Positions 33,301 to 43,764 of a stretch of 64,000 bases of DNA are shown here, in pieces. The position numbers and the translations under genes are program-made. The notes under the pieces are model-generated. The model was not told the origin of the DNA, did no database searches, and saw nothing but the letters and a program-made list of their open reading frames with translations. Position 1 is the stretch's first letter, and every line of letters begins with the position of its first letter. This DNA is from Coix lacryma-jobi var. lacryma-jobi. Its lineage: Eukaryota > Streptophyta > Magnoliopsida > Poales > Poaceae. Location: assembly GCA_009763385.1 (NCBI GenBank), contig CM019824.1:142049705-142113704 (forward strand), written 5' to 3'.

Positions 33301-34932
33301 ACAAACGCCGAGCAGCAGATTCCGGAGCTCCAGCAAGCCGAGGAAGCCGACCCCGCCTGCGACACTAACTTGCCCGAGTGCCCTTCCCACGAGGCCTCGG
33401 TCTTCACCCAAGGTAAGCCCCGGAGCATATTAAGCCTCCTATCTTTTGCAATTAAAATTACTTGAGTCCTTTTAAATTGTGATGCATTAGGTTAGGAGTT
33501 AATTGAATCCTACTTGCTGCATTACCATTCCTTGATTATTGATTATTACCTGCCTTGTTATCCTGTTACTTATTTATAAATGTAGAATTGCTTAGCCTGC
33601 TTAATAAAAGTAGTAATTAAGGATGTTTCCGTAATACCCCTGATGGGTAGTTACCGGATCACGGTTGGCTATATTTGCTATCGTGGAAAAGAACCGGAGT
33701 AGTAATGAAATACGGTCAACTGGAAGGCAAGGCACAAGTTTGGAAACTTGGGGCAGTCCGTCCGTTGGATCGTGTAGGTTTGTATCGATGTTGGCCCTCG
33801 TTCATTTTTGAACGCGCCCTTTTACTTAGGGATATGTCGGTGCCGTAATCATCGACCCCAAAGCCGGTTAGAAGCTGTTCGGGCCGGTCTCAACCCGTGC
33901 CGTGCCCTCTAGTATGGAAATTGCGATCTGCCGCGTGAGGCCATCGCCAGGTTCCAATTGGGCGGTCCGTGCTGTGAGCCGCGACGATTACCACCACGAA
34001 CAAGCATCGAGCGGTTGCCCAATGCATGGACCCGACGGGGAAAGTGTGGGCTGGTATTAAAGGTCTTTCACCAGCTGGTTTGGAATTCGATTCGAGTCGC
34101 CGTCTCCCCCGGTTAGTGGGAAACTATGGCGAGCTTCACCACGATACAACTCCATGTGATGATTAAAGGTTCAACTAAAATGTGGATAAGTCAACTGGAT
34201 ATAGTTATGTTAATGATTGCTAGATTCAAGTGAGTGCTCTAGTACAGGTGAAAAACCTAGAATTAAGGAATAGGTCTAAAAATGGCAGCTCATCTTTATC
34301 ATCAATTAGCCCTTATCTGAAATTGAGCTTTTCGCAACTAAAAGATCCCAACTCCACCTCAAAAGCCTTGCATACCCTTGGAGTCTTCATTTTTAGTTGG
34401 ACGGGTAAGTCTAGCTGAGTACATTTCTGTACTCAGGGTTTATCCCGTTGTTGCAGATGGCCAGGTCTACTTCGGCTATTGTAAGCACTGCCTCTACCCA
34501 GTGGAAGGTGATGAGGAGTAGGCCCAGGGCAGGGTCGTCCAGAAGCTTCCCTTTTTCTTTTGCTGGTCTGAGACTTCTAGTGGCACATTATCTAAAAAGG
34601 GAAGAGTGAGTTGTGTGAGTTGGTTTTATTTGGACCACATGTGTAGTGGTCATGTTTTAAACTATTTCAGCTTCCGCACTTTTAAAATTCAGTATTGTAA
34701 TAACTCCGTTTTAAATTTGCACTCTGATATTTTAAATTCGGTCTCATTTTCGCTATGATGTATCTTTACGAATGTAATCCTTGAACGATGCGATCCTGTA
34801 TGATGTATGGTGTTAGAAATCCTTCGAGATTTCCGGACTACCGGGGTTATATGGGTTCAAGTATCAGTCGAAGTCAGACGGATTTGTCTAAGATAATACT
34901 TGAGCTCTTATAATCAGGACGGTTCCGCCACA
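30352..34932 (+). mobile_element. Repeat unit G, probably a solo LTR of a Ty3-gypsy element
   Basis: A 4581-bp insertion in the integrase region of C, starting TGTGACACCCTAG and ending GGTTCCGCCACA. The flanks are TCTCA and TCCCA, an imperfect 5-bp duplication. The interior is AT-rich at 30360-30830, very GC-rich at 30830-32040, then AT-rich; near 34415 it has GAGTACATTTCTGTACTC, similar in style to the GAGTACATTTCGATGTACTC of D1 and D2. Open stretches in the GC-rich part (for example 30790-31950) are low-complexity Ala/Arg/Pro in all frames, and I do not accept them as genes. The solo-LTR interpretation is inferred from ends and target duplication. Confidence 0.55.
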
Positions 34933-34937
34933 TCCCA

Positions 34938-36004
34938 AATCGCAACTCATAAGAAGTTTTCTTCAAGAAGGCACGGAGAAAAATGTGATTGGAAATATAG
35001 CATGCAGTGTTTATAGCCTCGGCCCAATACCGCCTAGGAGTCCTATGCTCATCGAGCATCGTCCTGGCCATCTCTACAAGGGTCCGATTTTTCCTCTCTA
35101 CAACACCATTTTGTGGCGGTGTGTAGGGGGAAGAAAACTGATGCTCTAAACCCAAAGAGTTACAAAACTTTTCAAAATCTGAGTTCTTAAACTCGGAACC
35201 ATTCTCGCTACGAATAGCTCTCATCGAGTTCTTAGGGAACTCATTCTGAAGTCGCAAGATCAAATTGCGAACAAAAATGGAAGTCTCAGTTTTCTCAGCT
35301 AAAAAGAAAACCCACGAATATCTCAAAAAGTCATCAACAACAACAAGCACCTACCACTTCCCATCAACTTAGCTCACCCGAGCCAGACCGACAAGGTCCA
35401 TATGCAAAAGCTCTCCAGGGCGCTTGGTCATAACCTGATTCACAGGATGGTGGGGAGCGGCTACCATTTTCCCATGTCTACAAGAATGGCAGATAAGGTC
35501 CTTCTCCATGTGTAACTTGGGCAATCCTCGGATTAAGCCAAGTGACCTAAGCCTTGCAAGCAAGTCAAAGCTCAAGTGACCGAGTCTCCTATGCCACTTC
35601 TAAAGATCAGAGAAGGAGGGTCCAGCCAAAAGACAACGAGAAATGCCAAAAGACTCTGAGAAATTCGCACGAAAGACTTTCCCAAAGGGCGAAATCAAAC
35701 ATACAAGATTGCCCTGAGGATCTAAAATACGACTGAGATTCAGCTTAAAACGAATCTCATAGTCATCATCAAAGAGTTGCGAAACAAAAAGAAGATTAAA
35801 ATGCAAGTTAGAAATAAGAGCAACATCACGCAACACAAAGTGCTCATTAACTCGCACAGACCAACGAGACAACACTTTACCTTTGCTATTGTCGCCGAAG
35901 GTGATAAACTCCTTTCCGGCAACTGGACTAAGACTGGAGAACCACTTGACGTTTCCGGTCATATACCTTGAACACCCGGAATCTACCAACCAAACATTCT
36001 CCAA
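34938..36004 (-). pseudogene. Sirevirus C pol fragment: protease and integrase
   Basis: Minus-strand protease (DSGCSRYMTG near 35980; the His of the sister motif is Tyr), integrase zinc finger with CHSCRHGK near 35480, then the core (RSENGSEFKN, where sisters have SDNGSE, so the second catalytic Asp is changed to Glu, and NGVVERKNR). Stops occur near 35600, 35370 and 35352. Inactive. It is cut at 34937 by unit G. Confidence 0.85.
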
Positions 36005-36018
36005 TTGTCTTACCTACA

Positions 36019-38628
36019 TCAATAAAAAGACATAGGGTGAGCATACGATCCAACATTGGGGTGAGTAAAATGGGAAGTGTACCAGTGTTGGGCCGGCTAC
36101 TCAAAAAAATGGTTAGTAGAAAAACCATTCCTAACACGCCTACGGGGAAAGCGATCACCACGCTGAGGAAAGCGTGGCCTGCTAAGGGAAGAGCGTCCAT
36201 CGCGATAGTCAAAATGCGGTGAGGGTAATGCTCAACTACAAAGCCACCGCCACGGGGTCCATAGCCAACAAAAGCAGGCTGCCGCCGAGTGCGTCCTTCT
36301 TGCAGCCTAGGACCTTGTGGCATTGGACCTCTAGGCCTAGCAGCTCTCCTTTGAACATTCAACACATGTACATCATGGAAAGGATGGTACATGTCCGTGT
36401 TGTTCATCTCCTTTGCACGGCGCTCCTCTCTCTTGCGCCGAAAGCAAAACTCCCTCAAGTGTCCATCTCTCCCACAGTACTCACAGTGGTATCTCACCAC
36501 TCTCATAGGGGGTGGTTGGTACTCACGGTAGTGGGTGTGGATCACTTGGCCTTTTTGTGACATGAGCTCCTCTTGGATATGTGGCATTGTGTCTAGCTTG
36601 TTCCTTAGATGGTTGGGTTTAGGAGACCACACTTGTTTCTTTGGTGGAGCTCTCGGAGGTTCCACAAATACCCCATCCTTGGTGTTAGGTTTGAGAGGCT
36701 CTTTGGGTGGAATCTTGGTCAGTTTCGGAGTAGTGGTGGAGTTGGGTTTCTCACTCGGCTTAAGACCACTAAACTCTCCAACCTTCCCGAAAGATGTAGC
36801 ATACTCAACACCCTGAGTAAAACCAACACCAGGACCTCCAGCAGCACGTTTGAATTGGGCAATCATCATCCCAAGCTGCGGCTCACCACAAGACACCCAT
36901 GACAAGATGGTCTGAAGGTATGTGTTTTCTTCCTCGGTTTGCATCTTGTCATGCTTCACGTTTGCAATCTCCATATCCAAACCCTCACACAAGGCACACC
37001 TAGACACACAAGTGCTACCCGAGCTGGCCTTCTAAAGAGACACAATCTTGGCATTCTTCTCTGCCAACTCGGATTGCAAGCCTGCACAAGACTTGCATGC
37101 ACCCAGCAACCCTGGTCTAGCCTTCAGCTCATTCATCTCTCCTACCAATGCAACATACTTCCCCCTCAGAGTCAGAAGGTCAGTCATGTGCTTGGAGCAC
37201 ATCTCACACTCATCCTCCTCAGTCACGACAACGATGGACTTGACAGACTCAAGCTCCTTCACCGCGTCCTCCCTCTTCTTCCTAAACTCCTTTCTCTCTC
37301 TAGCAGCAAGCCTAGGCAATTTATCTTGACTAAGGAGAGCAGCAGTAAGCTTGTCAACCTCAGCAGAGAGTTCGTCAGGAGTTTGAGATACCTGGGAGGT
37401 GTCGTCGTCGTCATTCTGAGGGATTTCCTCCAACTTGCTGTTGACCTCACCGCCGAGGGCCATGGTGCAGAAGCCCTCATTATCGGCGAAGAAACGGAGG
37501 TCGTTCGGCTTGTCCTCGATCTTCTTCTTCTTCTCGGACTCATCGTCGCTTGATGCAGTGGAGTCGTCATCCGAGTCGTCGACGTCGCTGAGCGTGGCAA
37601 AGAAGGCACGCTGCTCGGCCTAGGCCTTCTCCAAGTACTTCTCCTTGATGTAGTCCTTGTTGAAGCCGCCCCTCCGCTTGTGCTTGGCGGGGACGTACTT
37701 CTTCTTGTGCTTGCCGGAGTCCTACTTGTGGCCATGATATGCCTTGCTGAAGACTTGCTTCTTCTTCGGGCAATTGGCGATGAAGTGGTCCGAGCCTCCA
37801 CACTCATAGCAGCCACCTCGTCCTCCTCCGCGACAACGGTTCATGCGGTTGTTGTGGAACTGCGAGAACCGGTTGGCAAGCAGGGCCAACTCATCGTCCA
37901 CCATGAACTCCAGCTGCTCCTCTGTGATAGAAAGAAGAGATGACAAAGCAAAGCCTCCAGAGGTGTTAGCAGAAGAGCCAGAAACCAAAGCCATCGACGG
38001 GCCAGAACGATTTTCATAAGAGGCCCTCGCCATGGCATCAATCTCACTGGACTTGAGCTTACTAAAGAGCTCGTCACATGGGAGAGTCTCATAGTTAGGC
38101 GATTCGATGATCGCCTGAACCTTGGAGTCCCACACTGACCGATCGAGTGTGTAAAAGCTTGAGAGCCCTCTCATGATCTTCGAAAGGCAAAAGCTCCTTG
38201 TTAGCCCTCATCCTGTTGACAATCACCTGAAAGCGAGTGAATAAACTTTCTATGCTCTCGCCAGGCATGTGTCGAAAGTTCTCATACTCTCGCTTGTGCG
38301 ACTCGTAGAGACGGCTTTTGACTTGAGTGGTGCCCTCATGAAAACGCATGAGAGTATCCCAAAACTCCCTAGCCGCAGCGAGGTGAGAAACACGATCGAA
38401 CTCAAACATGCTCAAACTGGAGAAAAGAGCATTACAGGCTCGGCAATTCGCATCGTGCTCATCGATCTGATGCTAAGTCACACGAGCAGCCAAGACCATG
38501 TAATCAGCAGAGTTGCAAATATCCCAAATAGGAGCACTCATACTCTGAAGATAGGCCGACATGCGTATCTTCCAATACGCATAGTTCGTCCAATCGAAAA
38601 ACGGCGGTTTGCCCACGCCGTGATCCAT
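36019..38628 (-). pseudogene. Sirevirus C gag (broken)
   Basis: Minus-strand gag starting MDHGVGKPPFF at 38628. The first knuckle is CYECGGSDHFIANC (near 37790) and the second CEYCGRDGHLREFC (near 36470); the end is MSFY at 36019. Stops include TAG at about 38474 (CAG in F), TAG near 37621 (CAG in F), TAG near 37724 (TAC in F) and TAG near 37035 (GAG in F), plus frameshifts near 38150 and 36230. It is colinear with the open gag of F and is the most decayed of the three gags. Confidence 0.85.
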
Positions 38629-38677
38629 GTCGCCTTCTGTAGATCTGGAACCGGCTAAGGTGGAAGATCCTTAACCC

Positions 38678-38689
38678 GCTCCGATACCA
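38678..38689 (-). other. Primer binding site of Sirevirus C
   Basis: Minus-strand TGGTATCGGAGC two bases from the 5' LTR of C, the same variant as in A and F. Confidence 0.85.
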
Positions 38690-38691
38690 AT

Positions 38692-40728
38692 TGAAGGACC
38701 GAGAACGTTACCAGAAAGCGACCAGAGGGGGGGTGAATGGGAGCCTGAAAATTTATTTTGAAACTTCGGCCTTTGTCCCAACAAATCGACCCCCAAAGCT
38801 TCGGACCCAAACGTGATGCCCACGACCCTTGGAAGAGGGTGGATGATCCCTAGGATCACAGCGAGGCACCACCAAACAAGAGCGCGTCAAAACCCAAAAG
38901 CTCCGGCTCAAGTTCAACTCCAAAAACCAACTCCCGAACGTAGATGGTCGGCGACGTCCGGAAATCTCCAAATACTGATGCTAACAAGTAGCAAAGATAC
39001 CTAGAGAGGTTTCTTGGATTTACTCTAGGGCCAAACGAGAAGTCCGAAAACCAAGCGGAAAAGCTGGGAGAGCAAACGCACTAAAACTCAACACTTAGCC
39101 AAATCCCAGACTGTCCGGAGTCCCAGTCCCGGACTGTCCGCGCCTACTGCGGACTGTCCGCGGATGGATGACGGACTGTCCGCCGGCTGAAATCCCCAAC
39201 ACGCAGTGTTGCTAAAACCTCCTCGGATGATCCCGGACTGTCTGCGGATCACAACGGCGGACTGTCTGCCGGTCAAACAGGACTCAAGTCGCCCGAGACA
39301 CGCAGACACTAGTCTGGCCAAGCCCGACGCGCGGACTGTCCGCGCCCTGAGTGGCGGACTGTCCGCGACCACTCAGGGAGGGTGATTTCAATCGCCCTTC
39401 TCCCAAATCTTTCAAATGCGATCCAAATCAAAATCCCTCGATCCCAAACTTGGAGAAGATGATCACAAGATAGTTAGGAGACTATCACCAAGAAATCATC
39501 CACTCAAATCGACTCAATCAACGGGAAATCGAAAGGGAAGGTGTAGGAACGAAAAAGTTGCCACAAAACTTGAATCAACCCGATCTACTTGTTCGTGAGG
39601 GTAGAGATAAATTCCTTCGGTGAAAATGTTCTCCTCACATCAAAGAACAAGTTGATGCAAGTGGATTCGAAAAATACGCAGCGGGGAGGGAGATCAAGTG
39701 ACGGGAAAATCGTGAAGAAAAGAAGAACGCGAAGAACAAGTCCAAAACGCGAATCACAATCTTGATTGCCAGCCGAAATTCGTCCCCACGAGGAGACAAC
39801 GGGAATCCGGTCCCGTTTCCGCAAAATCCAAATACATAGAGGTATTGTTCACCGTCTCTGCGTATCTCAGTAGCTACAGCAGGGATTGGGAGAGCAGGAA
39901 ACCATAGAATGAAAATATCAATGGCTGAGATGGTCTAGAGGGAGGGGTCGCCTCTCCTTATATAGCCTAATACAATTATTCCCCCTGCTACCCTTACAGC
40001 TAATGAGCGAGCAGGCTAACCCTAAGGGTATTCCTGACCAACTCGAGGTTGATGTTGATCCGACGGCCACGCCCGCACATCAGGTAGCTTCGCCTCGACG
40101 CGACCTCACCGGATGCCGCCACGTGCCGCCACTGCACCGCTCGTCCTTTTCACGGACCTCCCCCCGGTTTTGAGGCCGAAACTGGGAAACCTGGGCCATC
40201 CCCCGGTTTTGAGGCCGAAACCGGGAAACCTGTCATCCGTCGCCTGAGTTTTGTGGCCCAAACTCAGAAACCCGTCAACGCCCAGGTTTTGAGGCCCAAA
40301 CCTGGAAACTGTTCTCAGCCCGAGTTTTGTGGCCCAAACTCGGAAACCGGCCGCACCCAGGTTTTGAGGCCCAGACCTGGAAACCGTCCACTCGGTGGTT
40401 TTTCTGTGGCTCAACCACCAAACCGATGCTGTAGAGGGATGCACCGCCCGTGCACCCCGTCCACCCGCAAGTCTTCACTTGTCGCTGTCCCAGACTGTCA
40501 GCCACCACGGCCGATCCTCAGGCCACCGGTCCGTCAGTCCAAGCCTCACGTCCGCCCTTTACCGCTCCGGGTCCATCGGCACGGCACGTCACTACTTGAC
40601 CTTCACCTTGCCTTCGATCACCGTCTCTGAGCTCGACACCTGCACAACACAAGCCAAAGAACATGCGCATCATCCCAGTTGACAATCACACATCATCTCA
40701 AGATCCGGCATACACTCATGTATCTGCA
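38692..40728 (-). mobile_element. 5' LTR of Sirevirus C
   Basis: A 2037-bp LTR, from TGCAGATACATGAG at 40728 to TCGGTCCTTCA at 38692 on the minus strand. It has the same length as the LTR of B. It holds the hairpin array at 40162-40380, the GGACTGTCCG cluster at 39100-39370 and a TATA box at about 39957. The flank at 40729-40733 is ATTAT; the partner flank lies beyond the left edge of the window. This is the right boundary of the whole nest. Confidence 0.88.
39957..39966 (-). promoter_or_regulatory. TATA box of the Sirevirus C LTR
   Basis: Minus-strand CTATATAAGG within the LTR, also present in the partial 3' LTR (about 11009-11018). A and F have only degenerate TATA-like sequence at this place. 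Confidence 0.55.
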
Positions 40729-40793
40729 ATTATATTTTTGGATTAAGTCATATCTCCATCCGAGGTCATTTGCAAAATTTTAAAAATTTAAAT

Positions 40794-41050
40794 TTAAAAG
40801 TTATGTGAATTTTCCTTAAGGGTTTGAAATTACACCTAAGGAAATACGAATTATCTTGACGGTTTCAAGTGTGACTCAAGGAAATACAAATTAACTTAAT
40901 AATTTTAAGTAGCACTCAAGGAAATATCAATTACTTTGGCGGTTTCATATAATACCTACGGAAATGAACATTTACCTTGGCGGTTTGTTTCAACACTCAA
41001 GAATATCTTTTTCTTTGGAGGTCTATGTTTGAAGTCAAGAAGACGGTTTT
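40794..41050. repeat. Degenerate 40-bp tandem repeat
   Basis: ACTCAAGGAAATA-like blocks recur at 40834, 40874, 40914, 40954 and 40994, exactly 40 bp apart, each followed by a CTTGGCGGTTTCA-like block. Weaker units are visible at 40794 and 41034. Units are about 70-80 percent alike by eye. Confidence 0.75.
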
Positions 41051-42040
41051 GTTCTGGCCCTCAATGAAATGTTGGACACTCAAGGTAAATAAGGATTGTG
41101 GTAGTGTGATACCATTGATCACAGTTAGATGGAAGACAAGGTATGTATGCAGTTCAGTCCAATGAACCGCGCGCTACATCAGGAAGTAGTAAAACTAGTC
41201 AGATGACGAGACAAATTGAAGTGCTGAGTGCGGACAGTTTGACAATGAAACTTATACGCGGTGTACGCAGTTGTGGATGAGGAACATAATTCCCATCAGC
41301 GGAGGTGCATATTCTCTGTATGTACAGGAAAACAATCGAGAGCTTGTGGCTGTGAACCTCCAACCAACCACGCAACGCCTCACTTTTCCTAGCTTTTTTT
41401 CCGTTGCGTAAGCTTACAGAGAAGTGAATGTATCAGATCATTCAGACGGAGGCCGATGAATGGAATAACATCCGATCCAGAGGCCAGAGCAGAGCACCTC
41501 CCTCTGTGCCTAGTGCTGCACTCGATCATCGGTCGTCAGCATGCCTATCGACTGTTTTGTTTCATCTGTCCTCAATTATGAGGCCTCCTAATAAAAGTAG
41601 AAATACCGTCAAAAATAAACGCAACTAGCCAAGTACTACGTACAGTGAATACCTTATACCTACCCGCATCGACGAAAATTCATCTGCTGATATTACATGC
41701 CAACCACCGTCGTCCGTGTGAATGGCCGGAGCACCCAGCTAGCCCCCCAGCCAGCCCGATATTACTTGCAGAATGGCCAGCTTGATTGAGCCAAGATGCA
41801 GCCTCTTTCTTAGGCACACCAGGCCCATACAAAATGCAGAGAAGCCGACACGTACTATATCCAAGAAAGACATGATGATAACCACCGATCAATCGGAGAT
41901 GACGGCAGCAGCCTCTAGTAGGCTGTTGCTATCGTCGCTCAAAGTCACCTGATCGTGCTTCAGGTGGGGGGCCGGGGCCATGCCCATGCACACGCACACC
42001 TGTATTGTACGTACGGACACCATACATGCACGATCCTTTT
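41051..42040. other. Intergenic region upstream of the bZIP gene
   Basis: About 1 kb with no gene or element that I recognise. Near the gene it has CATGCA motifs (RY-type seed/ABI3 sites) at about 41981 and 42025 and a GTACGTAC repeat near 42007. These are candidate promoter sites only. Confidence 0.4.
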
Positions 42041-42045
42041 CGGCC

Positions 42046-42052
42046 TATAAAT
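42046..42052 (+). promoter_or_regulatory. TATA box of the bZIP gene
   Basis: TATAAAT 164 bp before the start codon. A CT-rich leader (TCTCTTCTCTCTCCCTCTCT) follows at about 42095, as is common in plant leaders. The expected transcription start is near 42080. Confidence 0.7.
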
Positions 42053-42209
42053 CCACCTCGCTGCCCTCTTGCTTCCTTTCAGAAATCTACACATCTCTTC
42101 TCTCTCCCTCTCTAGCCTCCTGATCGACTCGATCAGCTTCAGCTGTGTTCGGTCAGCCAGTCTCTCTGGCTAGCTCGTAGCTCTAGGTCCAAGTCCAAGA
42201 GACAGCAGC

Positions 42210-42806
42210 ATGCACCCTGCTGGTGAGGTTGCAAGCAGCGTTTTCCTCCCGTACCTCATCCCGTCGTCGGCAGCCACATCCCCTTTCGGTTTCGGGATCG
42301 GACGGCCCCCTCACCAAGCACCTGCAGATGATTATGATGATCACCTGTTGCTCCCGTGGGACGACGACGACAGCGACCTGCTAGCGCCGCCCTACTCCGC
42401 CGCGGGCTTTTTCCATTTCCAGTACGCCGCCCAGCTGCCATTGCTTGGCGATCATCATGGTCATCATCATGCCGGCACCGACGACGACAAGGCCGAAGAA
42501 GGAGGTGACCGCCGGCCGCTCCAGCGCCCGCGGCAGCTGCTCGCGGAGGAAAGACGGCGGCGGAGGACGGTGTCCAACCGGGAGTCGGCGCGGCGGTCGC
42601 GCGTGCGCAAGCAGAAGCAGCTCACCCAGCTCTGTGAGCAGGTCGTCCGCCTCCGAGGCGACAACCGTGACCTGCTCGACCGCCTCAACCGCGCCATCAG
42701 GGACGCTGACCACGTGCTGCGCGACAACGCGAGCCTGACTGACGAGCGGGCCCAGCTGCAGAGGAGGCTCCGGGAGCTCGCCGACGGTGATGACCGACCG
42801 TTTTAG
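42210..42806 (+). CDS. bZIP transcription factor, group S type, 198 aa
   Basis: A nuclear DNA-binding regulator that should dimerise through a leucine zipper and bind ACGT-core sites. The N-terminus (MHPAGEVASS) is followed by an acidic and His-rich linker (DDDD at 51-54, HHGHHH at 82-87). The basic region is about 114-138, with N123 and R131 in the invariant N-x7-R spacing (NRESARRSR). Nine residues after R131 the zipper begins, with heptad positions L141, L148, L155, A162, V169, L176, L183 and L190. Eight heptads, a short intronless gene and the basic-region sequence fit the plant group S (OCSBF/bZIP43-like) proteins. The ATG chosen is the first after the TATA box and leader. I see no conserved sucrose-control uORF in the short leader. 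It is GC-rich, unlike its neighbours, and is the only intact host gene of the window. Confidence 0.93.
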   Translation: MHPAGEVASSVFLPYLIPSSAATSPFGFGIGRPPHQAPADDYDDHLLLPWDDDDSDLLAPPYSAAGFFHFQYAAQLPLLGDHHGHHHAGTDDDKAEEGGDRRPLQRPRQLLAEERRRRRTVSNRESARRSRVRKQKQLTQLCEQVVRLRGDNRDLLDRLNRAIRDADHVLRDNASLTDERAQLQRRLRELADGDDRPF

Positions 42807-43228
42807 GATGATGGATGATATGGCTGCGACAACACCAGTGGCAGAAATAATCATGCAAGATGCAAACCAAGTGGCCGGTTTCCGTCGTTTTGTCAGTCAC
42901 GTCGATCTTATGCGCGCTGATATATATGAATATCTGCTCTATGGAAAAATAGAAATATATATTCTACAAAGTATGTAGCAGCCTACATATAATATAGTAT
43001 ACTATATTATATATGCACTAAAAATAAGGAATATAAATAAATTTTAGACCCAAAATGTTTGAACATGCATGGTGGCGAGCTTAACCACATGGGATAACTA
43101 TAACCTAATTAACATAAACACGACTTAAATTATTTGGACCGTGTTAGCTAACCATTTGCTGAAGTGAGTGGTCTTGCCATTTAGTACTGAGCTTGATGGT
43201 AGATCGAGGTCATAGATCTTGACATAGC
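42807..43228. other. 3' flank of the bZIP gene
   Basis: AT-rich, without a recognisable gene. It contains a 26-bp perfect palindrome at 42987-43012 and must contain the poly(A) site of the bZIP transcript; I see no single convincing signal. Confidence 0.5.
42987..43012. repeat. 26-bp perfect AT palindrome
   Basis: The sequence is centred on GTATAC and reads identically on both strands for 13 bp on each side. It lies about 180 bp after the bZIP stop codon and could form a hairpin in the transcript or mark a small deleted element. Confidence 0.9.
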
Positions 43229-43764
43229 TGTTAGATTTATTATGGGCCAAGCCCATTTATATATTTAATAAATCAATAATTTTATGGTGTGTAATTGTGA
43301 GAATTGATGTTTGTACCGGGTTGGAAGTTAAAGGGATGTTGACTCAACTTATATGGTGGGAATTAATCTATCTAATTTGAGAATTTGAGAAACGGACAAA
43401 GTCAGCCACACGCGCGCGTGCTGCCGCCGGCCGGGCCGGACACAAGCGTGGCATGTTAACTTTTTCATGCCCACTAACCACGGGAGTTTCAACTCTTTGT
43501 CTGTCCAACTCCTGGCCTTCCGTCTTCCGACGCCCTCTTCCCCTTTCCTGCGGGATTAGCCGCCCTTCTCCTTATGCGAGGATATAGGGCGCCCCTCCTC
43601 CATCACTCCTCCATCATCCTTTCTTCTGCGGTCAAGCAGAAATTCTAGAACTCTCAAATCCGCTGCTCGAAGGTTTCTCCATCTCGTAACTCTGCGCGTA
43701 CGGAGGAGCGAGAAGGCAGGTGCCTTCGAAGCTCTTGTCGTTCGGGATCTTGCACGGGGGATCG
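43229..43764 (+). mobile_element. Copia element H, 5' LTR portion
   Basis: Begins TGTTAGATTTATTATGGGCC, a typical start of grass copia LTRs, and is interrupted at 43765 by D2. The sequence resumes at 59862. I could not place the end of the LTR or a canonical PBS in the resumed part, so its length is unknown. Confidence 0.5.

Noticed and set aside
40794..41050. A CRISPR-like array, from the regular 40-bp spacing
   Set aside because: The whole unit repeats without unique spacers, and the context is a plant chromosome.
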